DNA of 64,000 nt, from NCBI GenBank assembly GCA_032871835.1, contig CM065298.1:10837596-10901595 (forward strand). The letters are read 5' to 3'. The stretch comes from Dipteronia dyeriana. Its lineage: Eukaryota; Streptophyta; Magnoliopsida; Sapindales; Sapindaceae. The notes beneath the pieces are model-generated. The model made no database searches and was not told where the DNA came from. It was given only the letters and a program-made list of their open reading frames with translations. The translations under genes were made by a program, and so were the position numbers. Numbering within the stretch: the first letter of the stretch is position 1; the number at the start of each line of letters is the position of its first letter. This document shows, piece by piece, positions 31,265 to 41,743 of this stretch.

Positions 31265-33110
31265 TTCTCTAACAGGCAAGACTTGAGGAGAGTGAATGTC
31301 AATCGGCTATCAATAACCTGAAATTCTTACAAATGTTTAAAATTGCTTCTCGGTGAACCCATAAATTCTGATACCGCCTTCAATATAACCTCCAGTTTTT
31401 CTTCTTGCCAGAACATCCATCAACGTTGTCTTTCCAGCTCCACTGAACTCACTTCACAACAATCTCAACTTCTACTTTATTACTGGTTCCATCAACAACA
31501 TTAGATTGATAACTCACCTTCACTATTTCCATTTCTTCTAAAAGATTCATAGTTCATGTAAATAAGTATTAGGAGCTTAACATTCAAACGGTTTTTTTTT
31601 TCCCATTAATTTGATCAAAAGTAAACTTGGCCATACTGATCAAGTTGTGACTTGTATTATTTGCACCTGCTGAACTCATGTTTTGCTTTCTGCCTTCCTC
31701 TTTGTTCCTTGCCGGTTAAGATTGCTCATTTGCTTCCTCTTCTGATATGATTGTTTGTGGCTTACCAAGAGCTATATATATATGAAACAAAGTATATTAA
31801 GGATAGACTAATGAGTTTTACCAAAAAAACGAAACTAGACATCTGTAAAACACTTCATGTGGTTAGATGGGAATGAATCAAAGCAGGTCAGTATCTTGAA
31901 CTTACGATTTTGGTACAAGAGAATATCGAACAGAACAGGTGAACTCCACGTGGGCTGCAACCCCAATCATTCTTTATCGGAGCAATGAAACAATATGATA
32001 GAGGTGAAATCCAGTGTCCTCATGACCACCAAACAGGAATTTGACCTTTTACATGAACATCAGCATTTGTTAATTCCTTCTAAGCATCAGTAAATCAGAA
32101 CTGATACTTATATTGATATCATTTTCTTGTAAACATGATTATTAAAAAGGTAAGGTAACTTTTGATGATGATATAATTCTGCTAAAATTATAGCAAGGAT
32201 CATAAAATACTATTTAATGACGGACCTTTTGGAAGGACAAAAACTCCCAGCAGAAACAAGTTGAGTACGACTCCACTGTGGACTTGAATTGGACTGGAAT
32301 TGTATCATCAACTTGATTGTTCAAGGGATTTTGTGAGTTGAGAAGCTTGTTCATCTATAAGTTGTTTATCTCTTCCAACAACATTTCTCACTGTAAAGTT
32401 GGGCTGCAGAGGTTGAGCAAAAAAATGAGAATTCTGTAGCAAATGCTAACTGATTGGTTTGATTTAAGCCTTGAAATTATGAAATAAGTTGAGAATCACA
32501 AACCGTAAGATTATCAACAAGACATAAGATTATCAACAAGATAGTGGTGAACCTCGATCCCCCTCTATTTATTTTTGATGTGTAAGGTTGATCGATGTTG
32601 CTGCAACAAATTGAACAAATTGAACATGGGGTAGCTGCTCCTTTGAGGAACTTTTAGTGGTCCGCACCATACCGGGTGCTTCCAAAGCGAACAATACATA
32701 TGTGTGAGACTGTTTGTTCCCATTCCCATTATGATTCTGTAATTTCACAAGAGAAAAAATATTGTGCTGGTAATTCTCTATTGCATAAAGATATCGAAGA
32801 CTCACATTTGTTATGTTCTGAAAAAGCCACACTGAAAACAACTCCATTTGTCATGCCAAAAGAGGACACAACCTACTTCGAGCCGTACCAGTTGGCTTGA
32901 ACAATCTCAACATTTGCCTCAATTTCTAAGGTAACCTGATCACAAGAACAACACAAGGTTAGTTGTGCAATTTCACTTAAGCTTAAACAAGTCAATTATG
33001 TTTGAAACTAAATCCTAAAAACAAATTCAATCAACTGAAAAGTAAGAGGTTTACCATCTTTTCATTGTAGCTCACTTCTTTAGACTTTAGGAAGTCATAA
33101 ATTCTGATAT
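31265..33110 (-). pseudogene. PDR-type ABCG transporter relic, copy 2
   Basis: Nearly the same sequence as copy 1. It holds a minus-strand Walker A exon at 31330-31440 ([20 protein letters not shown], then [17 protein letters not shown]), the linker near 31740 and a TMD1-end segment near 31950. The APSRLCPLLG-type segment lies at 32850-32900, here with VWLFQNITNVSLRYLY-like sequence following. Stops and small deletions are shared with copy 1, so they predate the duplication. At 33105 the next exon is cut by the Copia insertion and resumes at 37163. Confidence 0.75.
33106..33110. other. GATAT target duplication (left) of Copia
   Basis: GATAT precedes the 5' LTR and is repeated at 37163-37167 after the 3' LTR. 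The uninterrupted exon in unit A (around 14701-14715, TTCTGATATCACC) shows the original site with a single GATAT. Confidence 0.9.
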
Positions 33111-33301
33111 TGTTAGAATATTATCATTAATTAGGAGATTGTATAGTTGACTTGACTAATTTGATTAGAATCAATTAGAGGATCAATTAGGATCAATTAG
33201 CTTAATTGTAGATTGTTGTTTCCTATTGTATCTATTGTATTTTCCTATAAATTACCTCAAATATGGAGAATAATATATAACAGAAAATTCTGAATTGTTC
33301 A
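33111..33301 (+). repeat. Copia 5' LTR
   Basis: Begins TGTTAGAATATTATCATTAA and ends ATTCTGAATTGTTCA directly before the primer-binding site. It contains TCCTATAAATTACC, a possible TATA element, about 50 bp before its end. Confidence 0.9.
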
Positions 33302-33314
33302 TGGTATCAGAGGC
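33302..33314 (+). other. Copia primer-binding site
   Basis: TGGTATCAGAGGC abuts the 5' LTR and is the usual complement of the initiator Met-tRNA 3' end (one change from TGGTATCAGAGCC). Confidence 0.85.
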
Positions 33315-33807
33315 TAAGGATTTAGGTTTTCTGTTTCTACTCTTCTAAATAAAAATTTCTACAGTTTTCTATCTTTTTCTTTTTTCTTTTTTTCCTTTTC
33401 TAAAGCAATAGGACTGCTACCTATTGTTTTCTGGTATCTTACCGGAATAACTGTCGCCGGCGTCGTATCAACCTCGTCGGTCTTCTTCAACCCATCGTCG
33501 ATCGTTCCCAACCCAACATCTATCGCGATCCGACCCGATCCACATCGGTTCTTTCTCCTGCTGCGACCCACGTTGCCTCTAAACCGGTTGCTCTTTATCG
33601 CAGACCCGACCCGTGTCGGCTTTCTTTCTCCTCCATTAGCGACCCACGTCGCCGCTCAATTCCTTTCTCCTCCATCAGCGACCCACGTCGCCCAATTTCT
33701 GTTTATATTTATATATATATATATATATTTACCGGTAAAAAAAAAAGAAGTAAAAGTCAAATTTTTCTTTCATTTGCTTCCACTGATACTTTTATACTAC
33801 CACTACT

Positions 33808-34680
33808 ATGGGCAATGGAGACGAAGAATCAGACGTATCTAGCCACACAATTCCACCACCAATACTTCCTCAAATTTATTCTCATGATAACTCATCTAAG
33901 ATTGAGATTAAATTGGATGGATCAAACTACCATTTATGGTCCAAGTTTGTTGAGATCTTCGTGGCTGGAAAAGACAAATACGGTTTTCTCACAGGGGAAT
34001 GTGTTAAGCCTGCCACCACCAGTCCCACCTATAGGCGATGGTTGGCCGATAATGCTCTTGTGCAAGGATGGCTCCTCGGATCTATGACTCCCAAAATTAT
34101 GGGGATGTTTATCCGATTACCTACTGCTCAGGCCATTTGGGAAGCAGTTGCTCGTAGTTACTATGATGGTGCAGATCAATCCATCATCTATGAACTCAAC
34201 AGCAAAGCATTCCATATGCGTCAATCTGGGCGACCTATTGCTGAGTATTACGGGGAATTGAACACAATCTGGCAGGAGTTAGATCAACGTTGCCCGAATG
34301 ATATGACTGCTGCTACAGATGTGGTTCGACTGAATGATCGCATTGAAAAACAAAGAGTATACATGTTTCTTGCAGGACTAGACCCTGAATTTGACAAAAT
34401 ACGAGCTGATGTGTTAAGTATGGATCCATTTCCTGGTGTTGAAGGAGCATTTGCCTATATCCGTCGTAAGGCACAGCGTCAAGCCACTATGCTAGCTTCC
34501 CCACAAATAAGCGACAGCTCTGCTTTATTAATCAATAAAGGGGTTTCAGGAGACAAAATGTACCCACTGTGGACAGAAGAATCATATCCGAGATGCCTGC
34601 TGGAGATTGCATGGGTATCCAAGAACTGGAACTGCCTCTCTTGCGTCATCCTCCAGCAACTCATCCATTCCACAGGGTAA
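33808..34680 (+). pseudogene. Copia gag
   Basis: A 290-codon frame encodes a Copia capsid: KLDGSNYHLWSKF near residue 36, WLLGSMTPKIMGMF, and AYIRRKAQRQATML near residue 225 (UBN2/retrotran_gag type). The CCHC zinc knuckle (CTHCGQKNHIRDAC, 34558-34599) is in another frame, so a frameshift at about 34500-34557 removes it from this product. The start at 33808 sits about 500 bp after the primer site, with a (TA)n-containing leader. Confidence 0.85.
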
Positions 34681-36930
34681 TATGTGTGATTCCAAAATTC
34701 AATTTCTCAACTCAGGTACATTTCATTATGCTTTTAGTGTTTCTACAATATCTAGTAATAATACCTGGATAATTGATTCTGGTGCACCAGATCACATGAC
34801 TTTTAACTCTCAAAACTTTAGTCATCGTACTCCGACCGAAACAAAGAATGTGTCATATGCTGATGGTACACCCACCCCGGTTCATGGGGCTGGATCCATA
34901 TCACTAACTCCATCCTTACATTTATCATCTGTTTTACATGTGCCCACTTTATCTAACAACTTACTCTCAATCAGTCAAATCACTAAATCTCTAAATCTCT
35001 AAACTGTGTTGTGACATTCTGGCCTTCTCATTGTGTATTTCAGGACATCACAACCAAGAAGACGATTGGAACTGGTAGGGAAAAAGGAGGGTTGTACTAC
35101 TTTACAGCAGATAATGTTTCCAGTCATCCTCACAAAGTAGCACAAGTAAGAACCAACAACGAGAGTAATATTTTCCTTTGGCATAGGCGTCTAGGTCATT
35201 GTTCTTTTGAATATCTCAAATTTTTATTTCCTTCGTTCTTCCTCGGGTTTTTGGCTGTGTGGTATATGTACATTTTCATACTCCTCATCGAGGAAAGCTA
35301 GATCCACGTGCTCTTAAGTGTGTTTTTATAGAATATTCTAGCTCACAAAAAGGATACAAATGTTATCATCCTCCATCCCGTAGAGTATTTGTGTCACAGG
35401 ATGTTACTTTCTGGGAGAATGAGGCATATTTTACCTCGGAGACTTCTCTTCAGGGGGAGAATCTGAACTATGAAGGGAAGTCTCCTAAAACTGTTGACAA
35501 TGGTATACCTATTAGTCTGAGAAGTCAATCTTTCGGGGAAAAAAATCTATCTTTGGAAAGTAAGATTCCTGATAGTCTCATAGAAAAGATAGAACCAACA
35601 TTGAGAGTGTATGAAAGAAGGAATAAAGGGAAAGAGAAACAGGGGGAGTCAGTTCTCATACAGGTAGTACAACCTTCCTCTTCTTCATCACCGGTTCGTC
35701 AATCAGACTCTTAAGGTTGAAAATGCTCCTGAGGTAACTCTTGAACCCTCCTCTTTATCTAATGATATATCCAATCACACAGATCCTGATCCCAGTCCAA
35801 CTACTAGAAGGTATCCTAAAACAATCACCTAGAGCCTGGTTCGGACGACTCAGTACTTACATGAGGAAATTTGGATATGAGCAGAGTAACTCTGATCACA
35901 CCTTATTCTTCAAACGAAAGGGTGACAAAATCATTATACTAATCGTCTATGTTGATGGTATGATTGTTACAGGAAACGATGATCTGAAGATGACTAATCT
36001 TCAAAGTCACTTGGCCACAGAGTTTGAAATGAAAGACCTAGGAGCATTACGGTACTTTCTGGGAATTGAGTTAGCTCGGTCAAAACATGGGATTTTCCTT
36101 AGTCAGAGAAAGTATGTTCTTGATCTGCTTACAGAAAACTGGGATGCTTGCTAGCAAACCATCAGATACTCCTATGGTTCAAAATCACAAGTTATGTGAA
36201 TGTCCAGATCACCCTGATCAAACCCCGGCAAACAAAGAAAGATATCAAAGGCTGGTTGGTAAACTTATCTACTTATCGCATACTCGTCCTGATATTGCAT
36301 ATGCAGTGAGTGTGGTAAGCCAATTTATGCACGCTCCCACTGAGAGTCACATGGATGCAGTACTTCGGATTCTAAGATACTTAAAAGGATCTCTTGGCAG
36401 GGGATTAATGTTCTTTAAGAATGGACATCTAGACATCAAGGGATACACAGATGCTGATTGGGCTGGGAATGCTAGTGATCGGAGGTCTACTTCTGGTTAC
36501 TTTACCTTTATAGGAGGTAACCTAGTCACTTGGCGGAGTAAGAAACAGACTGTGGTGTCACGATCCAGTGCTGAAGCAGAATTCCGAGGGATTGCCCAAG
36601 GAATTACTGAATTACTGAATTACTGAATTACTGTGGTTGAAAAACTTATTAGGGGATTTGGGATTTCACCCAAAGGATAGTATGAAGCTATATTGTGATA
36701 ATAAAGCTTCAGTACAGATTGCCAATAATCCTGTCTAACATGATCGTAACAAACATGTGGAAATTGATCGATTCTTCATCAAAGAGAAATTAGAAGGGAA
36801 AATAATTGAGCTTCCGCATGTATCAAGTAAAGATCAACTTGCAGATATCCTTACAAAGGCCATTAATGGAAGGAACTTTCATGACTCAATTAGCAAGTTG
36901 GGTATGAGTGACATCTATGCACCAACTTGA
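34607..36930 (+). pseudogene. Copia pol (protease, partial integrase, partial RT, RNase H)
   Basis: The protease carries WIIDSGAPDHM (catalytic DSGA at 34775). The GAG-pre-integrase segment with LWHRRLGHCSFEYL lies at about 35178-35220. The catalytic integrase core is gone; the sequence jumps to the C-terminal region (KCVFIEYSSSQKGYKCYHPP). RT starts only at PRAWFGRL and carries YVDG at 35948-35959 in place of the catalytic YVDD. RNase H (TDADWAG, DRRSTSGY) and the tail ADILTKA are recognisable. There are stops and frameshifts between pieces, for example a stop in NPV*HDRNKH at 36736. Inactive. Confidence 0.88.
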
Positions 36931-36938
36931 GGGGGAGA

Positions 36939-37162
36939 GGTTAGAATATTATCATTAATTAGGAGATTGTATAGTTGACTTTGTTAGAATATTATCATTA
37001 ATTAGGAGATTGTATAGTTGACTTGACTGATTTGATTAGAATCAATTAGAGGATCAATTATGATCAATTAGCTTAATTGTAGATTGTTGTTTCCTATTGT
37101 ATCTATTGTATTTTCCTATAAATTACCTCAAATATGGAGAAGAATATATAACAGAAAATTCA
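36939..37162 (+). repeat. Copia 3' LTR with a 37-42-bp internal duplication
   Basis: Starts GGTTAGAATATTATC (T to G at the first base) after the polypurine tract. The first roughly 40 bases (through TTGTATAGTTGACT) are duplicated in tandem at 36983. Compared with the 5' LTR it lacks ten bases near the 3' end (ATTCTGAATTGTTCA shortened to ATTCA). It is followed by GATAT. Confidence 0.88.
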
Positions 37163-38515
37163 GATATCACCTTCGATATAACTTCCAGTTTTTCTTTCTG
37201 CCAGAACATCCATCAATGTTGTCTTTCCAGCTCCAACGACTCCCATTAGTGCAGCTACGACACCAGGCATAAATTGTCACTTCGTGAAGCAATTGTAGTC
37301 TGTCATATGTCACTCTTTGAACTTTCATTTCCACCCTGTAAAGTATCCTAACATTAGCTATGCATGTAGTGTAGTTTGTGATGCTTACAATGGGTGTGAA
37401 GATATATAGATTCTTACCGAGTGTATATCCACAAAGTAAATTACACTCTTAGAGCTTTCATTTTCTGTTATGATATGATTATTTGTGGCTTTCCAAAAGC
37501 TATATATATGAAACAAAGTAATTAAGGAAAGAGTGAAAGACTATTGAGTTTTACCAAAAAAAGGAACTAGGAATCTATAAAAAAAAAAAACTTCATGTGG
37601 TTGGAGGAGAATAAATCAAAGTAGGTGTCTTGAACTTACAATTTAGGTACAAGAGTGAGAAGGTGAACATAACAATGAAGATAACAGGTTAGCCCAGGAG
37701 GGTTGCAACTCCAATCCATTACTTTTAAGAGCCTTGAAACCATATGATAGAGGTGAAATCGAATGCCCAATGACCACTAGACATGAATTTGAACTGTCAC
37801 ATGAAAGTCAGTATTTATTAATTTTCCTAAAATTATAAGATGATTATTTAAAATGTAAGGTAACTAAGAGATTAAAAAAATTGATGATGATATTATTCTA
37901 CTAAAATTATAGGAAGGATCATAAAATCCTATTTAATGACCTTCCTTTTGGAAGGACATCGTGTCTGCATTGTGGACTAGAATTGTCTCATTAACTTGAT
38001 TGTTCAAGAGATTTAGTGAGTAGAGAAGCTTGTTCATACGTGAGTTGTTTGTCTCCAATAACATTTCACGCTATAGACTTGGGATACAGAAGTAGAGCGA
38101 AAATTAGAATTCTTTAGCACTAATTTGTTTGATTTACGATTTGAAATTATAAAATAAGTTGAGAATCACAAACCTTAAGATTATTAACAAGCTAGTGCTG
38201 AATCTCAACCCCCCGATGTTCATTCTCGTTTTTCAAGGCACTCTATTTTCAGGAACTTTTAATAGTTCACGCCATATAAGGTGCTTCCAAAGCTAACAAT
38301 ATGTACATAAGTGTTAGTTCCCATCGTGAATCTGTAATTTCACAAGAGAAAAAGTCTAATGCATAAAGATATTGAAGACTCACATTTGTATAATGATCTG
38401 AAAAAGCAGCACTAAAAACAACTCCATCATTCATTATATGTTCTAAAATATGACATAGTCGACTAGGAGCCATACCATTTGGCTTGAACATTCTCAATCG
38501 TACGTGTCATTTGCT
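37163..38515 (-). pseudogene. PDR-type ABCG transporter relic, copy 3
   Basis: The exon at 37163-37260 encodes on the minus strand [17 protein letters not shown] then GSYIEGDI, the best preserved Walker A of the four copies. Upstream on the same strand lie a KAxNNHI linker remnant near 37490, WIGVATLLG with FTFSLLYLN near 37650-37720, and APSRLCHILEHIMND at about 38440-38480. Stops interrupt the segments. The Copia insertion has separated its Walker A exon from the downstream part, which now lies in copy 2. Confidence 0.72.
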
Positions 38516-39340
38516 TCAATAACTAAGTATCCGTAAGCTGATCACAAGAACAACATGCAGAAGGTTAATCATGCAATTTCACTGAAGCTGAATATCTAGA
38601 GTCAAAATAGATAAGACCTGAGTTATATCAATAGGATTTCAGCAGCCACACATTTTGGTACTTTGATGTCAACGACAGAAGCTGCATGCTCCCACCAACA
38701 TCTTAGAACCTGTAATTTAAAACATATGTTTGCTCGATAGGCACAACAATATATATATAAAGACTAAACTATAGACATGCGTTTAATTTTAATTTGAAAA
38801 TCCAACATTAATTGATTTAGTTATAACATGCATATGAACACATCACTTCCATTTCCTAGAGAGATGCCTAAACCATCAGATCTTTAGTATATAACATATG
38901 AACATAAAATCCCACTGTCACCTTTTTCAGATCGACAATACCAACCATCAGATCTTCATATTTATAGTAGCTGCACTGTAACTGTAATTAAGATTGTTGC
39001 TGGATAGAACATAGACAGAGTAAGTAACTATTAGACTTCTTATGTTATACTTGTATAAATTAAAATGTGTTGTTAGAAGTGCGTGCCTCTCAATTACAAC
39101 ACTCCCACAAATGCCTAGAATATTCATTGCAATAACTTCGTTATGTATCTCAAATAAATGCAGCTTCTAACGATATCCTCCCCGACCTAAAAGCTCTGTT
39201 TCACAGTCTGTGATGCAATTTAAGCATCCATGCTTCTGGATTTTGTTTTTATCTAATTTTGGGAAGTACTCTTAGAATAACCTGCAATGTTCTAAGAATG
39301 GTTTGATTTAAGAACTCATTTTCGATCAGTTCAAATAATA
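38516..39340. other. ABCG intron-like and intergenic DNA
   Basis: No exon could be confirmed. A minus-strand stretch at 38640-38710 after a TTACAG acceptor-like site (VLRCWWEHAASVVDIKVP) is open but I do not recognise it. Confidence 0.35.
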
Positions 39341-39344
39341 AGAA

Positions 39345-40960
39345 TCCATACCTCAAAGTATTCGACAACTTTATGGGAATTCTTGCCCAAAGATCCTGAG
39401 TAGATCACTTGTCCACCTCTTTTCATCTACAGCATCTCATTGAAGGCTTCAAAGACATAGATGCTAGGCTGATGAAATGTGCAGACAAGTGTACTTCCAG
39501 TATCCACTGTGTTCTTTATAGTCCTTGCATCACGCCCTGAAGTTGGTTCATCCATGAAAATGATTGAAGAATTGGCAACAATCCCCACTGCTATTGTCAA
39601 TCTCTTCCTTTGTTCTGTTGACAAACCCGAGATTCTTGGAAGCCCAACTACAGCGTTTCAGATATTATTGAACTCAACTAGCTCAATCTCTTCATCCACA
39701 TAATCCTGCAAAGCATATCCAACAAGTCACTTCTGTTTGAAACTAAATCCTAACACCAAATTCAGTCAACAAATCAAATGAAAAGCATGAGAATAATTGA
39801 GCTCACTTCGGTTTTTGAGAATAATTGAGCTCAAATAGCTCCATCAAGGATTCTTTTACATTGACTTGGGGCGAGTGACTTCTCACAAATGTTTCTTGCT
39901 TCTTGGAGAACCCAAAAATTCTGATATCGCCTTCAATGTAACCACCAGTTAGGACATCCATCAGTGTAGTTAGAACATCCATCCACTTACTCCCATTACT
40001 GCAGTTAGGACTCCAGGCGTAAATGCTCCGGTCACTCTCCCAAGCAATTGTAGTCTGTCCTCGGTCACCCCTGTAGCTATTCATGTAATGTAGATTGTGA
40101 TACTAAATTCTCACCAATGACATGTCCACAAAGAAATTTACACCGTCAAACAACATGGATAATGGTGTAAATAGAAGAATCGTTCTCTTCTTCACAGCAA
40201 TCCCATCTTCTACTTCATAGCTATCTTCACCAGCAGCATTATTGGACTGACTACTCTCCATTTCTCCTGAAATATTCAAAAATTCGTTTAAACAAGAATA
40301 GAACTGTAATTCCATTTCCTAATGTTCATACTCTCTTGGCCATACTGTAGTTCTTGTATTATTCGCACCTGTTGAAAATGTTTTGCTTTCTGCCTTTCTC
40401 TTTGTTCGTCTCTGGTTGGATTGCTCATTTGCTTCCTCTTCTGAGATCATTGCTTGTGGCTTTGCAAGATCTATACGATGAAAACAAAGTTAACTATCAA
40501 TTTTAAGGGGTGGATTAGAAATTAATCAAAGCAAGTGTCTTTAACTTACGATTTAGGTACGTAAGTGAAAAGGTGAATAGTACATTGAAGAGAATAGTGA
40601 ATCCCACCACGACCCCAATCCAGTACCAATATCTCTTGTGGTCGACATCAAATTTTTCAATTGAATAGGACATTGAGGACAGCCACACCTAAGCTGATAA
40701 CATTTCCTGAGGCCTGAAAAGCCAATTCAATCGCTTAATGACTTCATTGGTGTGAAAAAGAAGTTATAGTCTCTTATGTTGTACAGTGAAAATTTGGTCA
40801 AAATTACTTACCATTTCATTCACATCCACCTTGGAGAAAGGATCTCATTGTTTGTGAGGGCATTGAAACCTTATGATAGAGGTGAAATCCAATATCCCCA
40901 TGACCACCAAACAAGAATTTTAGCTGTTACATAAATAGATCAAGAAACTTGAGTCTTATA
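39345..40960 (-). pseudogene. PDR-type ABCG transporter relic, copy 4, with NBD2 signature
   Basis: Minus strand, most complete copy. WISPLS loop at about 40865-40910; WIGVVVGFTILFNVLFTFSL at about 40560-40620; linker KPQAMISEEEANEQ near 40450; TPLSMLFDGVNFFVDM at about 40120-40170; a rearranged Walker A region with [20 protein letters not shown] at about 39880-39960; ABC signature [13 protein letters not shown]; Walker [12 protein letters not shown]-loop HQPSI (39430-39620); and [20 protein letters not shown] just before a GT donor at 39350. The motif set is closest to the ABCG36/PEN3-type group. Stops, a missing stretch after DAR, and absence of TMD2 mark it as a pseudogene. Confidence 0.85.
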
Positions 40961-41743
40961 TGTATTGTAAAGAAGAGTATTACAAAGGCAAGGTAACTAA
41001 GAGAGTTAAAAGCTTTTGATGATCATAATATCCTATGTAAAGATTAAAACCTTATGGTAGGATAAAACCTCCCAGTATAAAAATTTCATGAGAAAAAATT
41101 GTACCTGGTAATCTAATGAAAAAGCAATGTTCAAAACTCCATCATTCAATTACAACACTCGCTAAAGAAATATATAGAAAATACATTTTATTGCATTTTG
41201 AACATCCTATGCTCTCAATAGCTTTAACGACAGTAACATTACATAACTTTTTTATTTATTTTTTGTATAACAAGAAGCATATATGCAAGTCTTCTAGTTT
41301 CCTATCAAAAAGGAAAATGAAAAAAAGAAGCATATATGAAAGTCATAAATATTTCCGTTTTTAAGTAAAAACATGAAAGAAGATGAGTATAGCAATATTA
41401 ATTATATTACAACTGATTTATCTTGAAGCAAAATGATTGATATGATATAGGATTTTGTTTTTAGAACAAAAAAATCGAATGAATTAATAAAAATTGCAAT
41501 AGAATTTGATCTAACAATAATAAAACTTAAAAATTTAGGAAACTCTAATTATTGATAATAATGATAAACAAAGCATTTGACAAACAATGTTACCTGAATT
41601 TTAAATTAATTACCAATAATATTAAATAACGAAAAAGAGAAAAGAAAAGAAAAGGAAAGAAGAAAGAAATGAATTACCAGCATGCATTGCTAATGATAAT
41701 GAGGGGTAGTTTTGGATTGCGTTGGACTTCCCATTGCACGTCT
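40961..41743. other. Intergenic DNA between ABCG relic and CNL 3' end
   Basis: AT-rich and non-coding as far as I can see. On the minus strand this is the region directly downstream of the CNL stop codon and should contain its 3' UTR. Confidence 0.5.

Larger units (their letters stand above)
33111..37162 (+). mobile_element. Copia LTR retrotransposon, internally deleted
   Basis: LTRs at 33111-33301 and 36939-37162 (TGTTAGAATATTATC at the start) bracket a 4.05-kb element. A Met-tRNA-type primer site TGGTATCAGAG follows at 33302 and a polypurine tract GGGGGAGAG at 36931. Order gag, protease, integrase, RT, RNase H fits Copia. The integrase core and the first half of RT are deleted, and frameshifts separate gag from the zinc knuckle. 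LTR sequences are nearly identical apart from small indels, so the insertion is fairly recent. Confidence 0.92.

Noticed and set aside
33573..33842. Open frame upstream of the Copia gag
   Set aside because: It spans the leader, including a TA repeat with repeated CGACCCACGTCG motifs, and lacks capsid similarity; the gag frame begins at 33808.
39345..40960. A functional ABC transporter gene next to the CNL
   Set aside because: In-frame stops, a missing stretch after the Walker B region, a rearranged Walker A and no second transmembrane domain.
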